NCBI GenBank assembly: GCA_964036045.1 | Contig: OZ038383.1 | Coordinates: 8,448,430 to 8,512,429, forward strand | Direction: 5' to 3' | DNA length: 64,000 nucleotides | From: Eutreptiella sp. 'Long Island Sound 2002' | Taxonomy: Eukaryota; Euglenozoa; Euglenophyceae; Eutreptiales; Eutreptiaceae | In this document: positions 11,861 through 22,217 of the stretch, piece after piece | How positions within the stretch are numbered: the stretch's first letter is position 1 | How the letters are laid out: every line of letters starts with the position of its first letter | The notes under the pieces: model-generated | Database searches by the model: none | Seen by the model: the letters and a program-made list of their open reading frames with translations, nothing else | Told to the model about the DNA's origin: nothing | Position numbers and translations under genes: made by a program

Positions 11861-12394
11861 TCGTAGTCCACAGTAAACGCCATTCGCTCACCATAAATTC
11901 GTGTTTCCCCAATTTTTTTCTGCAAATGGTGTACCTCACAAACCTAATGGAACTACTCCAGGGGTAGCTCATGAAATAAATCCTGTCAATCACAAACCAG
12001 AGACCACCGGTCATGGGGGGTGCCCAGGTGCTGTCCTTGACCCCGACAACCCTTGAACATTTTGGCCCCTTGAAAGGGGGGGGGGGGGGGGCACTGGGAC
12101 CAAAAATCACCCCTTTCTTTGAACCACGGTGGTGTCCAAACAATATTCACACCCACGCACTCCGTGCAGCCACCTTCCGGTCTACTCACACCAAAAGCAA
12201 CCTTGGCGATCATCTCATAATGATCTCCACTCATGTCGTTTCTCATAAACACATGAACATCATGAACACAGTGGCATGGACGCGGTGGCCTCAGGGGTTA
12301 GCATACAAATCTCCACTCTCCCTGCGCACCAGTTTCACAATGGTTGTAGCCGCCCACACCCCTGTCCGGGGGTGAGGGGGGTGTTAACAATAAA

Positions 12395-12610
12395 ATGTGT
12401 GAAATGCGTGAAAAATGTAAGTCGTGTACAAAAAAACCGTATAGTCGTGTAATTTTTTTTTTATGCTGTAAATGCGTGTAATTTTTTTTTTTTGCTGTAA
12501 GTCGTGTGAATTATAAAAAAAAATTGAATCTTTTAATTTTTGCGGTAAGTCGTGTAATTTTTTTTTTGCTGTAAGTCGTGTAAATTATAAAAAAAAATTG
12601 AAAAATTGAA
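12395..12610. repeat. Left terminal array of T copy 1
   Basis: Repeats of gtcgtgtaa-(T)9-12-gctgtaa and their variants, alternating with aaaaaaaccgtatag. The reverse complement of this pattern forms the right end of T. The same array in copy 2 starts at 18332. Confidence 0.7.
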
Positions 12611-13079
12611 AGAAATCCAACCTTTGCAATACATGCGCAATATGTACAGCTGCCGGTTCCGTACGGCACCCCATAGCGACCTTAACGATGGGACGCCGAG
12701 TCCACAAAGCACATAGTACTCCGCGTGGCCACCAATTAGTTGGGACTCGGCCAATATAACATAGTTTCACATGTTGTCATTGGCACTAGACTCAAAATCA
12801 GGCCCAAGAGAAGAGTCCTGACAGGGCCATGGCCAACATCCAGTGTGCCCGCACTGGGAACAAAATCAGGCTCAAGAAAAAGAGTCCCGACAGGGCCATG
12901 GCCAACGCTACTGCCACCATTATAGGCCACCAAGGCACTGGCATGGGGCCAATATTATAGCAATCTTATACGCTCCACCATTGGTACACCAAACGGCGGA
13001 GGAAAATACAGCCCACAAAACATGCACCCGCTACAAGTAGTTGCAGAATGCACGCTTGTAGATCAACTCCGTTTTTGTG

Positions 13080-14609
13080 TCACCGGACTTGGGCACCAGG
13101 ATTGGCGTTAAGCTGACAAGCGGCGCGCAACTCTGGAACTACCTGCTTGCACAGGTCATCAATGAAAAGCTGGTCACGCTCCAGCTGGCCAGATACATCT
13201 GCTGGGTAGCCATCCGGCACCTTGCGCCACTCTCCACGGATGAGGACCTTGGGACGGGTGTCCTCCTCCTCGGTGGGAGTGTCCACGGAAGGTTGCGGCC
13301 TAGCCTCCGGGCTTTCCACGCTCTGCTCGGCGGAGGCCTCCTTGCCTTCGAGTGGGGTGGGGGTGGCCTGAACACTGTCCTCCTTAGCCGAAAGTGCACC
13401 TTCAACTTGGGTGCTGGGGGGGGACTCAGGAGGGCCAGCAAGCTCGATCACGCCCTCCACATCATCACCGGGCGCTTGAGCGACCCGCACAGCACGATCA
13501 GCGTTAACAATGCTGAGCACATAGTCCACCAAACCGGCACCCATTGGGACAAGGGGCACATTGGAAAAAGTACCCCGGTGCTCCACCACCTGCTTTGCGA
13601 TGTTCAAGCTTTGAAAACCACAAGACCAACCATCCGTTTGGAATCCCAAGGCGCGGTGCTTGGTGGTTCGCGAAAGCTTCTTCAAGGCCGACAAGAAAGG
13701 ACGGATCAAATGAGTGGAGCTTAGGGGTTCCCAAACCCAAATAGTGAAAAGCTCCAACCGGACACGACAATCGAAGGCACACACAAACCGGTGCAACCCT
13801 TCCTTGTCATTGGAATTAACCACAAAAATGTGGCGGCAGCACCACCTCATGTTGGTCATTCTTTCGCCGGATTCAACTCTCTGCATGTACTTGGAGAGTC
13901 TCTTGATATATATAACCGCGAGAGTCCACGCACGTGGTTCATCGATTTCATTGTGGCAGACCTCTTGGTTCAACCAACACAGGATATCCTTGTCGGTCAA
14001 CCAATCTCCCACCCCCAAAGGGGTTGTTTCGCTCGGAATGGTGCTCCGAGTACGCCTTTGGGGATAGGGAGGGTCGATAGGGGGTGCCTTGGGCAAGACC
14101 TTCTTTCCCTTCGCCTTCTTCTTTGGCACAGGGGCCGTAGGGGGAGGCGCAAAGAGGTCCACCTCTGAATCAGATGACTGGACCTCTTTGTTCTTCACCT
14201 CCTTACCTGGGGGAGAAGCCAATAGAGGATTAGAAAGGACGTCCAACTCCTCGTCACCGGACACGGGCTCGTTGGGGAGGGTGGCGGTCAAAACCTCCTC
14301 AACGTCTACCTCCTGACACCACTTTTGAAAAAGCCACTTGTCCGTGCTGGGGTGGGCCCTTCCACGAACTGGACACTCCAAAGTGTGTAGGCAAAAGCCA
14401 CACCCCTCACAATGCATGCACCACAAGTACACGGTCTTGTGACATTGGCCACACACATAAGGTGGCCGGAAGAGATTAAGGCAATGCCAAGTTCTCCGAT
14501 GCACCTCCATGGGTGCAGCAACGGTAGTAGACGTAGACTCATCAGCACTGGGTGCGTTCAGAGCAAGCGTGGAGACATTAGCGTCGCTATCAGTGAGATT
14601 GAGCCCCAT
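13080..14609 (-). CDS. Ulp1/C48-type cysteine protease of mobile element T (copy 1)
   Basis: An intronless ORF of 509 codons. Residues 43-79 form a Cys/His-rich, probably zinc-binding module (C53xxC56, then C64xxC67xxC70xxC73, C79). Residues 110-200 are acidic then Pro/Lys-rich linker (VPKKKAKGKK, a possible nuclear signal). Residues 203-345 match the Ulp1/SENP fold: WLTDKDI start, catalytic His273 (LHRFVCAFD), WEPL with Glu294 where most family members have Asp, then Gln324 and Cys330 in QTDGWSCGF. Ulp1-family proteases remove SUMO-like modifiers or process polyproteins, and are often carried by DNA transposons and large DNA viruses. Residues 380-455 are a low-complexity Pro/Glu tail. A TATATAT lies only 5-11 bp before the ATG (14614-14620), too close to be its TATA box if this start is right. 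The Met at 34 is an alternative start. Confidence 0.75.
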   Translation of the reverse strand: MGLNLTDSDANVSTLALNAPSADESTSTTVAAPMEVHRRTWHCLNLFRPPYVCGQCHKTVYLWCMHCEGCGFCLHTLECPVRGRAHPSTDKWLFQKWCQEVDVEEVLTATLPNEPVSGDEELDVLSNPLLASPPGKEVKNKEVQSSDSEVDLFAPPPTAPVPKKKAKGKKVLPKAPPIDPPYPQRRTRSTIPSETTPLGVGDWLTDKDILCWLNQEVCHNEIDEPRAWTLAVIYIKRLSKYMQRVESGERMTNMRWCCRHIFVVNSNDKEGLHRFVCAFDCRVRLELFTIWVWEPLSSTHLIRPFLSALKKLSRTTKHRALGFQTDGWSCGFQSLNIAKQVVEHRGTFSNVPLVPMGAGLVDYVLSIVNADRAVRVAQAPGDDVEGVIELAGPPESPPSTQVEGALSAKEDSVQATPTPLEGKEASAEQSVESPEARPQPSVDTPTEEEDTRPKVLIRGEWRKVPDGYPADVSGQLERDQLFIDDLCKQVVPELRAACQLNANPGAQVR

Positions 14610-14664
14610 GGAGTATATATTTTGAACTCAGAGTGTACTTTATTTGAACTCAGAGAAGATTCAG

Positions 14665-14745
14665 ATCAATCATCATCATTCATCATCATCATCATTCATC
14701 ATGCATCATGTGTCATGTGTCATGCATCATGTGTCATGACATGCT
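14665..14745. repeat. CAT/ATG-rich microsatellite (also 20602-20682)
   Basis: Tandem tcatcatcat followed by catgtgtcatg variants, just upstream of the protease ORF in T. Present in both T copies. Confidence 0.8.
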
Positions 14746-15388
14746 GGCGCCCTAGCATGTGTTTTTCACATTCCAACCCAAAACTTCACTTTCGCTCAGA
14801 ACTAACACAACCACAACCCCACTCTTATGGGTTCCTAAGAAGGTTATACTATTCATTTTTCATAAATCTTTGAATTTGGATGATCACATTTTTGACATCA
14901 TGGATTGTCATGCATGTCATGCATGAACGACTCATTTTGTGAGTGATACCACACATACTACCTTCGAAGGAGTCTAAGGCCCCTAAGGGACCTCTATTTA
15001 CTCTACAACCCTTTTCCATGGTTGTCCCTACTTCTACATGTATTTTAATGCCTATTTGGTGGGTCCCAAGCATGTTTCATGTATTGGGGGATCCCAAGAG
15101 TATACCTAGGCCTAAGCCAAGCCCCAAACACAAGAGGAGAGAAGAGAGATAGATAGAGGAGAGGCGCCTGGCGGCGACACCAGGGAGCACGTGGTGCTTC
15201 CTAGGTAAGTCCTAACTAGGTGTATTTTACTACAAGAGGGATATTTGTATGGTGAGAGTGGAAGAGAGGTAAGGAGTGAACATGAGTGTAAATAATGATT
15301 GTGTTTCATAGTCCCCTTTTTTTGCTATGGACTAAGCTGGAAGACTACAATTCTATGAGCCCATTACTTTGCTGTTGTTGAGGAGGGT

Positions 15389-15898
15389 GTGGGCAAATTG
15401 GCTACCTCACCCCTGCCGTATCGGGGAGCCCCACCGCTGCAGAGCGGGGGGCAGAATCAGAAGTGGCCCACAAGTGGGCAAATTGGCTACCTCACCCCTG
15501 CCGTATCGGGGATCCCCACCGCTGCAGAGCGGGGGGCAGAATCAGAAGTGGCCCACAAGTGGGCAAATTGGCTACCTCACCCCTGCCGTATCGGGGAGCC
15601 CCACCGCTGCAGAGCGGGGGGCAGAATCAGAAGTGGCCCACAAGTGGGCAAATTGGCTACCTCACCCCTGCCGTATCGGGGAGCCCCACCGCTGCAGAGC
15701 GGGGGGCAAAATCAGAAGTGGCCCACAAGTGGGCAAATTGGCTACCTCACCCCTGCCGTATTGGGGAGCCCAACCGCTGCAGAGCGGGGGGCACAATCAG
15801 AAGTGGCCCACAAGTGGGCAAATTGGCTACCTCACCCCTGCCGTATCGGGGATCCCCACCGCTGCAGAGCGGAGGGCAGAATCAGAAGTGGCCCACAA
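15389..15898. repeat. 85-bp minisatellite, six units (T copy 1)
   Basis: Exactly 85-bp spacing: units begin at 15389, 15474, 15559, 15644, 15729 and 15814, followed by a diverged stub. Each unit contains three self-complementary parts: gcccac-aa-gtgggc, ggggagcccc, and ccgct-gcag-agcgg. Units differ by one to three bases. The unit has no stop in any forward frame and 85 is not a multiple of 3, so three long overlapping ORFs arise by chance. Confidence 0.95.
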
Positions 15899-15924
15899 GT
15901 GGGCAAGGTGGCTACATAACCCCT

Positions 15925-16279
15925 GACACTTTTTTTTTCTGCTGTAAATGCGTGTAACAAAAAACCGTCAGGTCGTGTAATTTTTTTTTTTTGCTGTAAG
16001 TCGTGTAATTTTTTTTTTTCGCTGTAAATGCGTGTAACAAAAAAAACGTCAGGTCGTGTAATTTTTTTTTTTTGCTGTAAGTCGTGTAATTTTTTTTTTT
16101 CGCTGTAATGCGTGTAACAAAAAAACCGTCAGGTGGTGTAATTTTTTTTTTTTCGCTGTAAGTCGTGTAAGCCGGCTTACACGACTTACAGCAAAAAAAA
16201 AAAATTACACGACTATACGGTTTTTTTGTTACGCGCATTTACAGCGAAAAAAAAAAATTACACGAATTACAACATACAC
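15925..16279. repeat. Right terminal array of T copy 1, with a perfect 38-bp palindrome
   Basis: Direct repeats of about 88 bp (gctgtaaatgcgtgtaac, aaaaccgtcagg, poly-T, gctgtaagtcg) run to 16154. A perfect palindrome at 16155-16192 (arms gctgtaagtcgtgtaagcc) turns the repeat round, so 16174-16279 is the inverted form. Equivalent palindrome in copy 2: 22092-22129. Confidence 0.85.
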
Positions 16280-18331
16280 AGGAATACCGCAGGAGGGCCG
16301 GGGGCTTGGTGCATTGCGAAATTTGGAATGGCCAAATTTGCTGCGGAGAAAATTTGGTGCCAATTATCAAATACCATTGGAAAATTCGGTACAAATTCCC
16401 AGATTGTGGCACAACAAGCAGAGACTGTGAATGGTTATTGTTAGTTCCTGTTGTTTCTTGTGGGCCTGTGGTTGGATGCTCAAGATGGGTTGATGCCAAG
16501 GTCGCTCTGCAATGTGTTTATGCGTAGCTCAGAAGTATATATAAATGTGCAATGGCTACTGTTGTAGCTGCATTGCAAATACCTTGGGGTTAGGCTAAAA
16601 TCATTAATCGACTGCTTCCCTCCCTCAACTACCCCACCCAATTGCCAGCCCACGGCCCCACTTCCTCCAATCTTTCCACCCATTTCCTCCCCGCTTGCCC
16701 CCCCCCCCTTTTCCCTCACGGTTTTTCACGCCTGAAGTTACTACTTCACAGAATGTCGCGCGACCGCCAGTTTTCACCACCTCCCGCCAGTTTTACAAGT
16801 CCCCTGTTGTCCCTTGTTTTTGGCGACCAAACCCTATTTGGCATTGGCAACCATGGAGGCCTATATTAGGTTTGACATGGTACCTACCCTCACCACCGGA
16901 TATGGACTGGGCCTAGCACAAGAACAGACCACTGGCACACACCTTGCGTCAACCTACCATCTATCATGTAAGTAGCTTGGGGAACTGGCATCATCAGATT
17001 CCTCAGCATCACATCATACCAAGGCTAGCATCGCATCATACCAAGCCTGCTTAGAATGAAATCTCAATCCTTACACTTTCCGATGTCCCCATTGCCCCTT
17101 CCAAGCGAGATGGACATTGAAGATACTCAGGATTAGGTGGGGTGTGCATGTCCACACTGGAACCCAACAAAGGTAATGCGGAAGCACACGTGGAAATGTG
17201 GCGACTGCCCAGCAACCATATATGGGAATCTGTTGTGCGGCCACTGCAGCAAACATGGAGAAAAACAATAAGTGGTGCTTGCAAAGGGAGGAGAAAGGAT
17301 GGCACTCTAACACTAAGAAAGAAGAGAATAAATGCGTGGGGCTAAGTTAGCAAGGTTGGTGTGTAAACCACAAAGGTGTATGTCCGTGGAGGTCATGGCA
17401 GGACCAAAATGAGGCACTTTTGGTAGCAATCCACAGGAATACAATTGTTCTTGGTTCTTTGTCCACTCCAAAACACTGTTCAACTGTGCCACTACAAAAA
17501 TCATCCTCCTCCTGCAATATTGCTTCATCAATGATCATGACGTGAGGTACATTAGGCATGAGACATTCGTCTATTTGCACATGACTTGAGTAAATGCAGC
17601 TTCTTCTTCAGTGCCCAAACCCATATGGTGCCCTTCTTGAAAAGGTCTGTTGGAGTGCTTCTTTCTCTGAAATCCCAGATGACATCACCCAAAACTGCAG
17701 CTGTCTACTGAGTGCCTTTGTCACACATTCATTTTTGGTTGCCACGTCATTCATGAAATCCATGAATAGTTTCATCTTATTTTTTTGAGCTTCCATCAAT
17801 CGTAGTCCACAGTAAACGCCATTCGCTCACCATAAATTCGTGTTTCCCCAATTTTTTTCTGCAAATGGTGTACCTCACAAACCTAATGGAACTACTCCAG
17901 GGGTAGCTCATGAAATAAATCCTGTCAATCACAAACCAGAGACCACCGGTCATGGGGGGTGCCCAGGTGCTGTCCTTGACCCCGACAACCCTTGAACATT
18001 TTGGCCCCTTGAAAGGGGGGGGGGGGGGCACTGGGACCAAAAATCACCCCTTTCTTTGAACCACGGTGGTGTCCAAACAATATTCACACCCACGCACTCC
18101 GTGCAGCCACCTTCCGGTCTACTCACACCAAAAGCAACCTTGGCGATCATCTCATAATGATCTCCACTCATGTCGTTTCTCATAAACACATGAACATCAT
18201 GAACACAGTGGCATGGACGCGGTGGCCTCAGGGGTTAGCATACAAATCTCCACTCTCCCTGCGCACCAGTTTCACAATGGTTGTAGCCGCCCACACCCCT
18301 GTCCGGGGGTGAGGGGGGTGTTAACAATAAA
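16280..18331. repeat. F repeat, copy 2
   Basis: About 2,052 bp, nearly identical to copies 1 and 3, between the two T units. It has the same TATA-like box (16536), and the decayed ORF lies at 17799-17347 with the same in-frame TGA. Confidence 0.9.
17347..17799 (-). pseudogene. Decayed ORF in F copy 2
   Basis: Same as the remnant in copy 1: one in-frame TGA splits a helical upstream part from the part carrying MIIDEAI. No repair or extra damage is seen relative to copy 1. Confidence 0.4.
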
Positions 18332-19016
18332 ATGTGTGAAATGCGTGAAAAATGTAAGTCGTGTACAAAAAAACCGTATAGTCGTGTAATTTTTTTTTTA
18401 TGCTGTAAATGCGTGTAATTTTTTTTTTTTGCTGTAAGTCGTGTGAATTATAAAAAAAAATTGAATCTTTTAATTTTTGCGGTAAGTCGTGTAATTTTTT
18501 TTTTGCTGTAAGTCGTGTAAATTATAAAAAAAAATTGAAAAATTGAAAGAAATCCAACCTTTGCAATACATGCGCAATATGTACAGCTGCCGGTTCCGTA
18601 CGGCACCCCATAGCGACCTTAACGATGGGACGCCGAGTCCACAAAGCACATAGTACTCCGCGTGGCCACCAATTAGTTGGGACTCGGCCAATATAACATA
18701 GTTTCACATGTTGTCATTGGCACTAGACTCAAAATCAGGCCCAAGAGAAGAGTCCTGACAGGGCCATGGCCAACATCCAGTGTGCCCGCACTGGGAACAA
18801 AATCAGGCTCAAGAAAAAGAGTCCCGACAGGGCCATGGCCAACGCTACTGCCACCATTATAGGCCACCAAGGCACTGGCATGGGGCCAATATTATAGCAA
18901 TCTTATACGCTCCACCATTGGTACACCAAACGGCGGAGGAAAATACAGCCCACAAAACATGCACCCGCTACAAGTAGTTGCAGAATGCACGCTTGTAGAT
19001 CAACTCCGTTTTTGTG

Positions 19017-20546
19017 TCACCGGACTTGGGCACCAGGATTGGCGTTAAGCTGACAAGCGGCGCGCAACTCTGGAACTACCTGCTTGCACAGGTCATCAAT
19101 GAAAAGCTGGTCACGCTCCAGCTGGCCAGATACATCTGCTGGGTAGCCATCCGGCACCTTGCGCCACTCTCCACGGATGAGGACCTTGGGACGGGTGTCC
19201 TCCTCCTCGGTGGGAGTGTCCACGGAAGGTTGCGGCCTAGCCTCCGGGCTTTCCACGCTCTGCTCGGCGGAGGCCTCCTTGCCTTCGAGTGGGGTGGGGG
19301 TGGCCTGAACACTGTCCTCCTTAGCCGAAAGTGCACCTTCAACTTGGGTGCTGGGGGGGGACTCAGGAGGGCCAGCAAGCTCGATCACGCCCTCCACATC
19401 ATCACCGGGCGCTTGAGCGACCCGCACAGCACGATCAGCGTTAACAATGCTGAGCACATAGTCCACCAAACCGGCACCCATTGGGACAAGGGGCACATTG
19501 GAAAAAGTACCCCGGTGCTCCACCACCTGCTTTGCGATGTTCAAGCTTTGAAAACCACAAGACCAACCATCCGTTTGGAATCCCAAGGCGCGGTGCTTGG
19601 TGGTTCGCGAAAGCTTCTTCAAGGCCGACAAGAAAGGACGGATCAAATGAGTGGAGCTTAGGGGTTCCCAAACCCAAATAGTGAAAAGCTCCAACCGGAC
19701 ACGACAATCGAAGGCACACACAAACCGGTGCAACCCTTCCTTGTCATTGGAATTAACCACAAAAATGTGGCGGCAGCACCACCTCATGTTGGTCATTCTT
19801 TCGCCGGATTCAACTCTCTGCATGTACTTGGAGAGTCTCTTGATATATATAACCGCGAGAGTCCACGCACGTGGTTCATCGATTTCATTGTGGCAGACCT
19901 CTTGGTTCAACCAACACAGGATATCCTTGTCGGTCAACCAATCTCCCACCCCCAAAGGGGTTGTTTCGCTCGGAATGGTGCTCCGAGTACGCCTTTGGGG
20001 ATAGGGAGGGTCGATAGGGGGTGCCTTGGGCAAGACCTTCTTTCCCTTCGCCTTCTTCTTTGGCACAGGGGCCGTAGGGGGAGGCGCAAAGAGGTCCACC
20101 TCTGAATCAGATGACTGGACCTCTTTGTTCTTCACCTCCTTACCTGGGGGAGAAGCCAATAGAGGATTAGAAAGGACGTCCAACTCCTCGTCACCGGACA
20201 CGGGCTCGTTGGGGAGGGTGGCGGTCAAAACCTCCTCAACGTCTACCTCCTGACACCACTTTTGAAAAAGCCACTTGTCCGTGCTGGGGTGGGCCCTTCC
20301 ACGAACTGGACACTCCAAAGTGTGTAGGCAAAAGCCACACCCCTCACAATGCATGCACCACAAGTACACGGTCTTGTGACATTGGCCACACACATAAGGT
20401 GGCCGGAAGAGATTAAGGCAATGCCAAGTTCTCCGATGCACCTCCATGGGTGCAGCAACGGTAGTAGACGTAGACTCATCAGCACTGGGTGCGTTCAGAG
20501 CAAGCGTGGAGACATTAGCGTCGCTATCAGTGAGATTGAGCCCCAT
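19017..20546 (-). CDS. Ulp1/C48-type cysteine protease of mobile element T (copy 2)
   Basis: A second ORF of 509 codons, identical in protein sequence to the copy at 13080-14609. It has the same Cys/His-rich module (residues 43-79), His273, Glu294, Gln324 and Cys330, and the same upstream TATATAT (20551-20557). Identity of two intact copies means either very recent duplication or gene conversion, or repeat expansion in the assembly. It does not show that the protein is expressed. Confidence 0.75.
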   Translation of the reverse strand: MGLNLTDSDANVSTLALNAPSADESTSTTVAAPMEVHRRTWHCLNLFRPPYVCGQCHKTVYLWCMHCEGCGFCLHTLECPVRGRAHPSTDKWLFQKWCQEVDVEEVLTATLPNEPVSGDEELDVLSNPLLASPPGKEVKNKEVQSSDSEVDLFAPPPTAPVPKKKAKGKKVLPKAPPIDPPYPQRRTRSTIPSETTPLGVGDWLTDKDILCWLNQEVCHNEIDEPRAWTLAVIYIKRLSKYMQRVESGERMTNMRWCCRHIFVVNSNDKEGLHRFVCAFDCRVRLELFTIWVWEPLSSTHLIRPFLSALKKLSRTTKHRALGFQTDGWSCGFQSLNIAKQVVEHRGTFSNVPLVPMGAGLVDYVLSIVNADRAVRVAQAPGDDVEGVIELAGPPESPPSTQVEGALSAKEDSVQATPTPLEGKEASAEQSVESPEARPQPSVDTPTEEEDTRPKVLIRGEWRKVPDGYPADVSGQLERDQLFIDDLCKQVVPELRAACQLNANPGAQVR

Positions 20547-21325
20547 GGAGTATATATTTTGAACTCAGAGTGTACTTTATTTGAACTCAGAGAAGATTCA
20601 GATCAATCATCATCATTCATCATCATCATCATTCATCATGCATCATGTGTCATGTGTCATGCATCATGTGTCATGACATGCTGGCGCCCTAGCATGTGTT
20701 TTTCACATTCCAACCCAAAACTTCACTTTCGCTCAGAACTAACACAACCACAACCCCACTCTTATGGGTTCCTAAGAAGGTTATACTATTCATTTTTCAT
20801 AAATCTTTGAATTTGGATGATCACATTTTTGACATCATGGATTGTCATGCATGTCATGCATGAACGACTCATTTTGTGAGTGATACCACACATACTACCT
20901 TCGAAGGAGTCTAAGGCCCCTAAGGGACCTCTATTTACTCTACAACCCTTTTCCATGGTTGTCCCTACTTCTACATGTATTTTAATGCCTATTTGGTGGG
21001 TCCCAAGCATGTTTCATGTATTGGGGGATCCCAAGAGTATACCTAGGCCTAAGCCAAGCCCCAAACACAAGAGGAGAGAAGAGAGATAGATAGAGGAGAG
21101 GCGCCTGGCGGCGACACCAGGGAGCACGTGGTGCTTCCTAGGTAAGTCCTAACTAGGTGTATTTTACTACAAGAGGGATATTTGTATGGTGAGAGTGGAA
21201 GAGAGGTAAGGAGTGAACATGAGTGTAAATAATGATTGTGTTTCATAGTCCCCTTTTTTTGCTATGGACTAAGCTGGAAGACTACAATTCTATGAGCCCA
21301 TTACTTTGCTGTTGTTGAGGAGGGT

Positions 21326-21835
21326 GTGGGCAAATTGGCTACCTCACCCCTGCCGTATCGGGGAGCCCCACCGCTGCAGAGCGGGGGGCAGAATCAGAAG
21401 TGGCCCACAAGTGGGCAAATTGGCTACCTCACCCCTGCCGTATCGGGGATCCCCACCGCTGCAGAGCGGGGGGCAGAATCAGAAGTGGCCCACAAGTGGG
21501 CAAATTGGCTACCTCACCCCTGCCGTATCGGGGAGCCCCACCGCTGCAGAGCGGGGGGCAGAATCAGAAGTGGCCCACAAGTGGGCAAATTGGCTACCTC
21601 ACCCCTGCCGTATCGGGGAGCCCCACCGCTGCAGAGCGGGGGGCAAAATCAGAAGTGGCCCACAAGTGGGCAAATTGGCTACCTCACCCCTGCCGTATTG
21701 GGGAGCCCAACCGCTGCAGAGCGGGGGGCACAATCAGAAGTGGCCCACAAGTGGGCAAATTGGCTACCTCACCCCTGCCGTATCGGGGATCCCCACCGCT
21801 GCAGAGCGGGGGGCAGAATCAGAAGTGGCCCACAA
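21326..21835. repeat. 85-bp minisatellite, six units (T copy 2)
   Basis: Same number, spacing and order of variants as in T copy 1, so the array was copied as a block and has not since changed in length. Confidence 0.95.
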
Positions 21836-22217
21836 GTGGGCAAGGTGGCTACATAACCCCTGACACTTTTTTTTTCTGCTGTAAATGCGTGTAACAAAAA
21901 ACCGTCAGGTCGTGTAATTTTTTTTTTTTGCTGTAAGTCGTGTAATTTTTTTTTTTCGCTGTAAATGCGTGTAACAAAAAAAACGTCAGGTCGTGTAATT
22001 TTTTTTTTTTGCTGTAAGTCGTGTAATTTTTTTTTTTCGCTGTAATGCGTGTAACAAAAAAACCGTCAGGTGGTGTAATTTTTTTTTTTTCGCTGTAAGT
22101 CGTGTAAGCCGGCTTACACGACTTACAGCAAAAAAAAAAAATTACACGACTATACGGTTTTTTTGTTACGCGCATTTACAGCGAAAAAAAAAAAATTACA
22201 CGAATTACAACATACAC

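Larger units (their letters stand above)
10339..12394. repeat. F repeat, copy 1
   Basis: The first of three near-identical copies of about 2.05 kb (others at 16280 and 22218). It opens with aggaataccgcagg and closes with ttaacaataaa. It holds a TATATATAAA box at 10595, a C-run at about 10758, a decayed minus-strand ORF (11860-11408), and a G-run of about 17 near 12078. Copies differ by a few substitutions and by homopolymer length. Copy 1 shares both ends exactly with copy 2, but its left flank is unique. Confidence 0.9.
12395..16279. mobile_element. T unit, copy 1: probable DNA transposon carrying an Ulp1-type protease
   Basis: About 3,885 bp between F copies 1 and 2. Its left end (12395-12600) and the inward-reading mirror at its right end (16174-16279) share the blocks gtcgtgtaattttttt, gctgtaaatgcg and aaaaaaaccgtatag in opposite orientation, so they are terminal inverted arrays of about 100 bp. 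Inside are the 509-codon protease ORF (minus), a CAT/ATG-rich tract (14665-14745) and six 85-bp minisatellite units (15389-15898). No DDE transposase is visible, so it is either non-autonomous or a kind I do not recognise. A clear target-site duplication is not visible. Confidence 0.6.
18332..22217. mobile_element. T unit, copy 2
   Basis: About 3,886 bp, nearly identical to copy 1: terminal arrays at 18332-18545 and 21862-22217, palindrome at 22092-22129, minisatellite at 21326-21835, protease ORF on the minus strand. The last minisatellite unit differs by one base (agcgggg instead of agcggag). Confidence 0.6.

Noticed and set aside
12278-12360. tRNA gene or tRNA-derived SINE (A-box-like ggcctcaggggttagc; similar at about 2368)
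   Set aside because: No convincing B box or cloverleaf follows at either place.
13077-13724. 215-codon plus-strand ORF (and copy at 19014)
   Set aside because: It is antisense to the Ulp1-type protease ORF, which has clear catalytic motifs.
15389-15898. CRISPR array
   Set aside because: Units are contiguous and near-identical with no unique spacers, and the DNA is eukaryotic.
15369-15957. Three overlapping plus-strand ORFs of 164-185 codons (and their copies at 21306-21894)
   Set aside because: They are the 85-bp minisatellite read in its three stop-free frames; the peptide repeats simply rotate through the frames.
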